Shown: positions 13,696 through 15,619 of the stretch, in pieces
Numbering within the stretch: the stretch's first letter is position 1
Layout: every line of letters starts with the position of its first letter
Origin: Pseudomonadota bacterium
GTDB lineage: Bacteria > Myxococcota > Myxococcia > Myxococcales > Myxococcaceae
Assembly: GCA_023424585.1 (NCBI GenBank)
Contig: JAFADT010000579.1
Coordinates: forward strand, 1-15,619
Length of the DNA: 15,619 bases
Direction of reading: 5' to 3'
Position numbers and translations under genes: made by a program
The notes under the pieces: generated by a model
What the model saw: the letters and a program-made list of their open reading frames with translations, nothing else
Database searches by the model: none
Told to the model about the DNA's origin: nothing

Positions 13696-15048
13696 ATGCA
13701 CGCCGCCCCTTCCGACTCCGCGGTCCTCCCGCCCCGGCTTCCCGCGGGGCTGCCGTGGGTGGGGCAGGGGCTGGAGTACCGGAAGGATCCGCTGGGCTTC
13801 TTCCTGCGCTACGCGGACCGGGGCGCGGTGGTGCGGACGCGCTTCGTGGGGACGGACATCTACCTGCTCAACACGTCGGAGGCCATCGAGCACGTGTTGG
13901 TGAAGAACTTCCGCAACTACCCCAAGGACGCCTTCCAGAAGCGCGCCCTGGAGGCGGTGGTGGGGCATGGCCTGTTCACCGGCCACGGTGACTTCTGGAT
14001 GCGGCGGCGGCGGATGATGCAGCCGGCCTTCCACAAGAACCTGCTGGCCGCGCACGGGAGCGTGGCGGTGAAGGCCGCGAACACGTGGATGGCGGCGCGG
14101 CGGGAGGGAGCGGTCTTCGACGCGTATCCGGAGATGATGGCGCTGACCCTGGACGTGGTGGCGGGGACGCTCTTCGGCGCGAACCTCTCCGCGCAGGCGC
14201 GGGAGGTGGGGCGGGCCATGGAGTCGGTGATGCTGCATGCCCAGTTCCTCTTCGACACGCCCCTGCCGCTGCCCGCCTGGGTGCCCACGCCGGGACAGCG
14301 GCGGTTCCAGGCCGCCCTGCGCTCCCTGCACGCCATCGTGGACGCCGTGGTGGAGCGTCGGAGGAGGCAGGGAGGCCCTGGAGACGACCTGCTGGGCCTG
14401 CTGCTGGAGGCACAGGCGGAGGACGGCGAGCACCTGACGGACGCGCAGCTGCGCGACGAATGTCTGACCTTGATGATCGCCGGGCACGAGACGACGGCCG
14501 CCGCGCTGGCGCTCAGCCTGTGGCTGCTGGCGCGCCACCCGGAGGCGGAGGCCGCGCTGCGGCGGGAGCTGGCCACGGTGCTGGGAGGCCGTGAGCCCAC
14601 GGTGGCGGACCTGCCGTCGCTGCCGTACTGCGAGCAGGTGGTGAAGGAGTCGCTGCGGCTGTATCCCCCCGCGTGGGGCATGAGCCGGGTGGCGGAGGCG
14701 GACGACCGGCTGGACGGCGTGCGCGTCCCCGCAGGGACGGTGGTCGCGTGGTCCCAGTGGGCGCTGCACCGGGACGCGCGCCACTTCCCGGAGCCGGAGG
14801 CCTTCCGTCCCGAGCGCTGGGCGGACGGGCTGGAGCGGCGCATCCCGCGCTTCGCGTACTGTCCGTTCGGAGGAGGCCCCAGGCTCTGCATCGGCGCGGG
14901 CTCCGCGCTGATGGTGATCCGCCTGGTGCTGGCCACGGTGCTCCAGCGCCTCCACTTCGACGCCGCGCCAGGCCCCGCGCCGGAGGTCCTCCCCGCCATC
15001 ACCCTGCGCCCGAAGCACGGCATCCCGCTCACACCGCGGGCGGTGTAG
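13696..15048 (+). CDS. cytochrome P450
   Basis: This is a 450-residue, apparently complete heme monooxygenase. It shows all P450 marks: WxxRRR in the C-helix (101-106), the oxygen-binding I-helix motif AGHETT at 262-267, ExxR as ESLR at 318-321, PERW at 372-375, and the heme-binding loop FGGGPRLCIG at 391-400 with ligand Cys398. The PPRLPAGLPWVGQ start and the FGGGPRLCIG pattern are closer to the CYP4/CYP102-like bacterial branch than to P450cam types, so fatty acids or other lipophilic compounds are possible substrates (inference). No transmembrane anchor is present and no reductase or ferredoxin is fused or adjacent, so redox partners lie elsewhere. ATG 13696 has AGGAG 7 nt upstream. It converges with the SMI1-type gene across 12 bp. 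Confidence 0.95.
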   Translation: MHAAPSDSAVLPPRLPAGLPWVGQGLEYRKDPLGFFLRYADRGAVVRTRFVGTDIYLLNTSEAIEHVLVKNFRNYPKDAFQKRALEAVVGHGLFTGHGDFWMRRRRMMQPAFHKNLLAAHGSVAVKAANTWMAARREGAVFDAYPEMMALTLDVVAGTLFGANLSAQAREVGRAMESVMLHAQFLFDTPLPLPAWVPTPGQRRFQAALRSLHAIVDAVVERRRRQGGPGDDLLGLLLEAQAEDGEHLTDAQLRDECLTLMIAGHETTAAALALSLWLLARHPEAEAALRRELATVLGGREPTVADLPSLPYCEQVVKESLRLYPPAWGMSRVAEADDRLDGVRVPAGTVVAWSQWALHRDARHFPEPEAFRPERWADGLERRIPRFAYCPFGGGPRLCIGAGSALMVIRLVLATVLQRLHFDAAPGPAPEVLPAITLRPKHGIPLTPRAV

Positions 15049-15060
15049 CGCCCGGGTCGC

Positions 15061-15531
15061 CTACGCGTCCTCTCGGAGCCAGAACCAGCGTCCACTGGAA
15101 CGAAGCGCTCCGCGGAGGAACTCAGCGAATGAACCCGCGATCTGACGGCAGTAGTCCGGGTTCGGGAACGCTTCATTGTAGCCATCGCGAATGGGATATC
15201 TGCCGTCCCGCTGATGGCTTACGTCGAGCAGGATGTAGTTGCTGTCCTGCACCTCGCCGATGGCGTACCAGGACGCGGGCCCTGCTCGGTCGGTGTCGTC
15301 CTTGCGCATCACCACCCGCGCACGGCGAATCCGTTCCAAGGGAAGGAATGAGAAGGCGGGGTCGACGGAGTCGAACAGGTCCGCGCCATCGCAGTGCAGA
15401 TAGAAAGCGCGCAGCTCCGGGTCCAGGCGCCATCCCACCCTTTGCTCGAACGCATCGATTTGTTCCGGCGTCGCGGGTGGGCGTGCGTGGTGCAGACGTG
15501 ACACCTCTTCGAGCATTTCCCTCATCGACAT
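15061..15531 (-). CDS. SMI1/KNR4-family protein, possible immunity protein
   Basis: This 156-residue protein has the SMI1/KNR4 (SUKH) pattern: a leading helix with RPPATPEQIDAFEQRVGWRLDPELRAFYLHCDGAD (17-51), a strand with FSFLPLERIRRA, WYAIGEVQDSNYILLDV (88-104) and a late helix SFAEFLRGAL. SUKH proteins are common immunity proteins against bacterial polymorphic toxins, though some have other roles. ATG 15531 has GGAG 9 nt upstream and lies 4 nt after the stop of an upstream gene; the more upstream ATG 15546 would overlap that gene. GC content looks somewhat lower than in neighbouring genes, consistent with a mobile immunity gene. No signal peptide is present, so it is cytoplasmic, as expected if it neutralises an internal or imported toxin. 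Confidence 0.82.
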   Translation of the reverse strand: MSMREMLEEVSRLHHARPPATPEQIDAFEQRVGWRLDPELRAFYLHCDGADLFDSVDPAFSFLPLERIRRARVVMRKDDTDRAGPASWYAIGEVQDSNYILLDVSHQRDGRYPIRDGYNEAFPNPDYCRQIAGSFAEFLRGALRSSGRWFWLREDA

Positions 15532-15535
15532 GGGC

Positions 15536-15619
15536 CTACTCTCCATAGGGATGATCCGTGCCCACCTGGGTCCACGGCGGCTCGTTGGCGTAGCACTGGT
15601 TATAGAGGCCAAAGAGATC
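15536..15619 (-). CDS. 3' end of an unknown gene, possibly the partner toxin (27 codons visible)
   Basis: From the right edge an uninterrupted minus-strand frame reads DLFGLYNQCYANE, then PPWTQVGTDHPYGE, and stops at TAG 15538-15536. Codons are mostly G/C-ending, and the stop overlaps the ribosome site of the SMI1-type gene, so the two are almost certainly one operon. A gene directly before a SUKH immunity gene is often a toxin with a variable C-terminal domain, and this would be the end of that domain. Nothing in 27 residues proves it. Confidence 0.55.
   Translation of the reverse strand, partial: DLFGLYNQCYANEPPWTQVGTDHPYGE

Overview
This window is very GC-rich with strongly G/C-ending codons. 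It carries a DUF2378 gene (a paralogous family I know essentially only from Myxococcus/Stigmatella-type bacteria) and an FHA-type sigma-54 activator. Together these point to a chromosome of the Myxococcota, probably family Myxococcaceae (Myxococcus/Corallococcus-like). I see no rRNA, tRNA, CRISPR array, insertion sequence or phage module.

Layout. 1-1233 (-): N-terminal part of an FHA/AAA+ sigma-54 enhancer-binding protein. 1409-2439 (+): a DUF2378 protein and a small exported TonB-C-like protein. 2426-3439 (-): a zinc-free MDR oxidoreductase. 3546-3946 (+): the wreck of a secreted S37 tripeptidyl aminopeptidase gene. 3989-7144 (-): poxB-type pyruvate:quinone oxidoreductase, a doubtful small membrane ORF and a second MDR oxidoreductase. 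The second MDR gene is divergent from an HxlR regulator (7232-7612, +). 7625-8287 (-): a hemolysin III-family membrane protein, divergent from a TetR regulator (8410-9048, +), with two tandem operator-like sites between them. 9053-10966 (-): propionyl-CoA synthetase prpE. 11112-12063 (+): two small uncharacterised envelope proteins; the first has its Shine-Dalgarno sequence inside a perfect hairpin. 12118-13461 (-): a secreted protein of unknown function, perhaps an alpha/alpha-toroid hydrolase, divergent from a cytochrome P450 (13696-15048, +). 15061-15619 (-): a SMI1/KNR4-type protein directly downstream of the last 27 codons of another gene, an arrangement like a toxin-immunity pair.

How the genes fit together. 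This is ordinary accessory metabolism and regulation rather than one large system. Carbon and redox functions dominate: pyruvate to acetate, propionate activation, two quinone-oxidoreductase-like enzymes and a P450. Each local regulator sits divergently beside its likely target (HxlR with MDR, TetR with hemolysin III). Neighbouring convergent genes are packed with gaps of -14 to +12 bp at four junctions. The points most worth a second look are the SD-hiding hairpin, the tandem TetR sites with a 16-codon leader ORF coupled to the hemolysin III gene, the peptidase remnant that has lost part of its nucleophile motif, and the possible toxin-immunity pair at the right edge.
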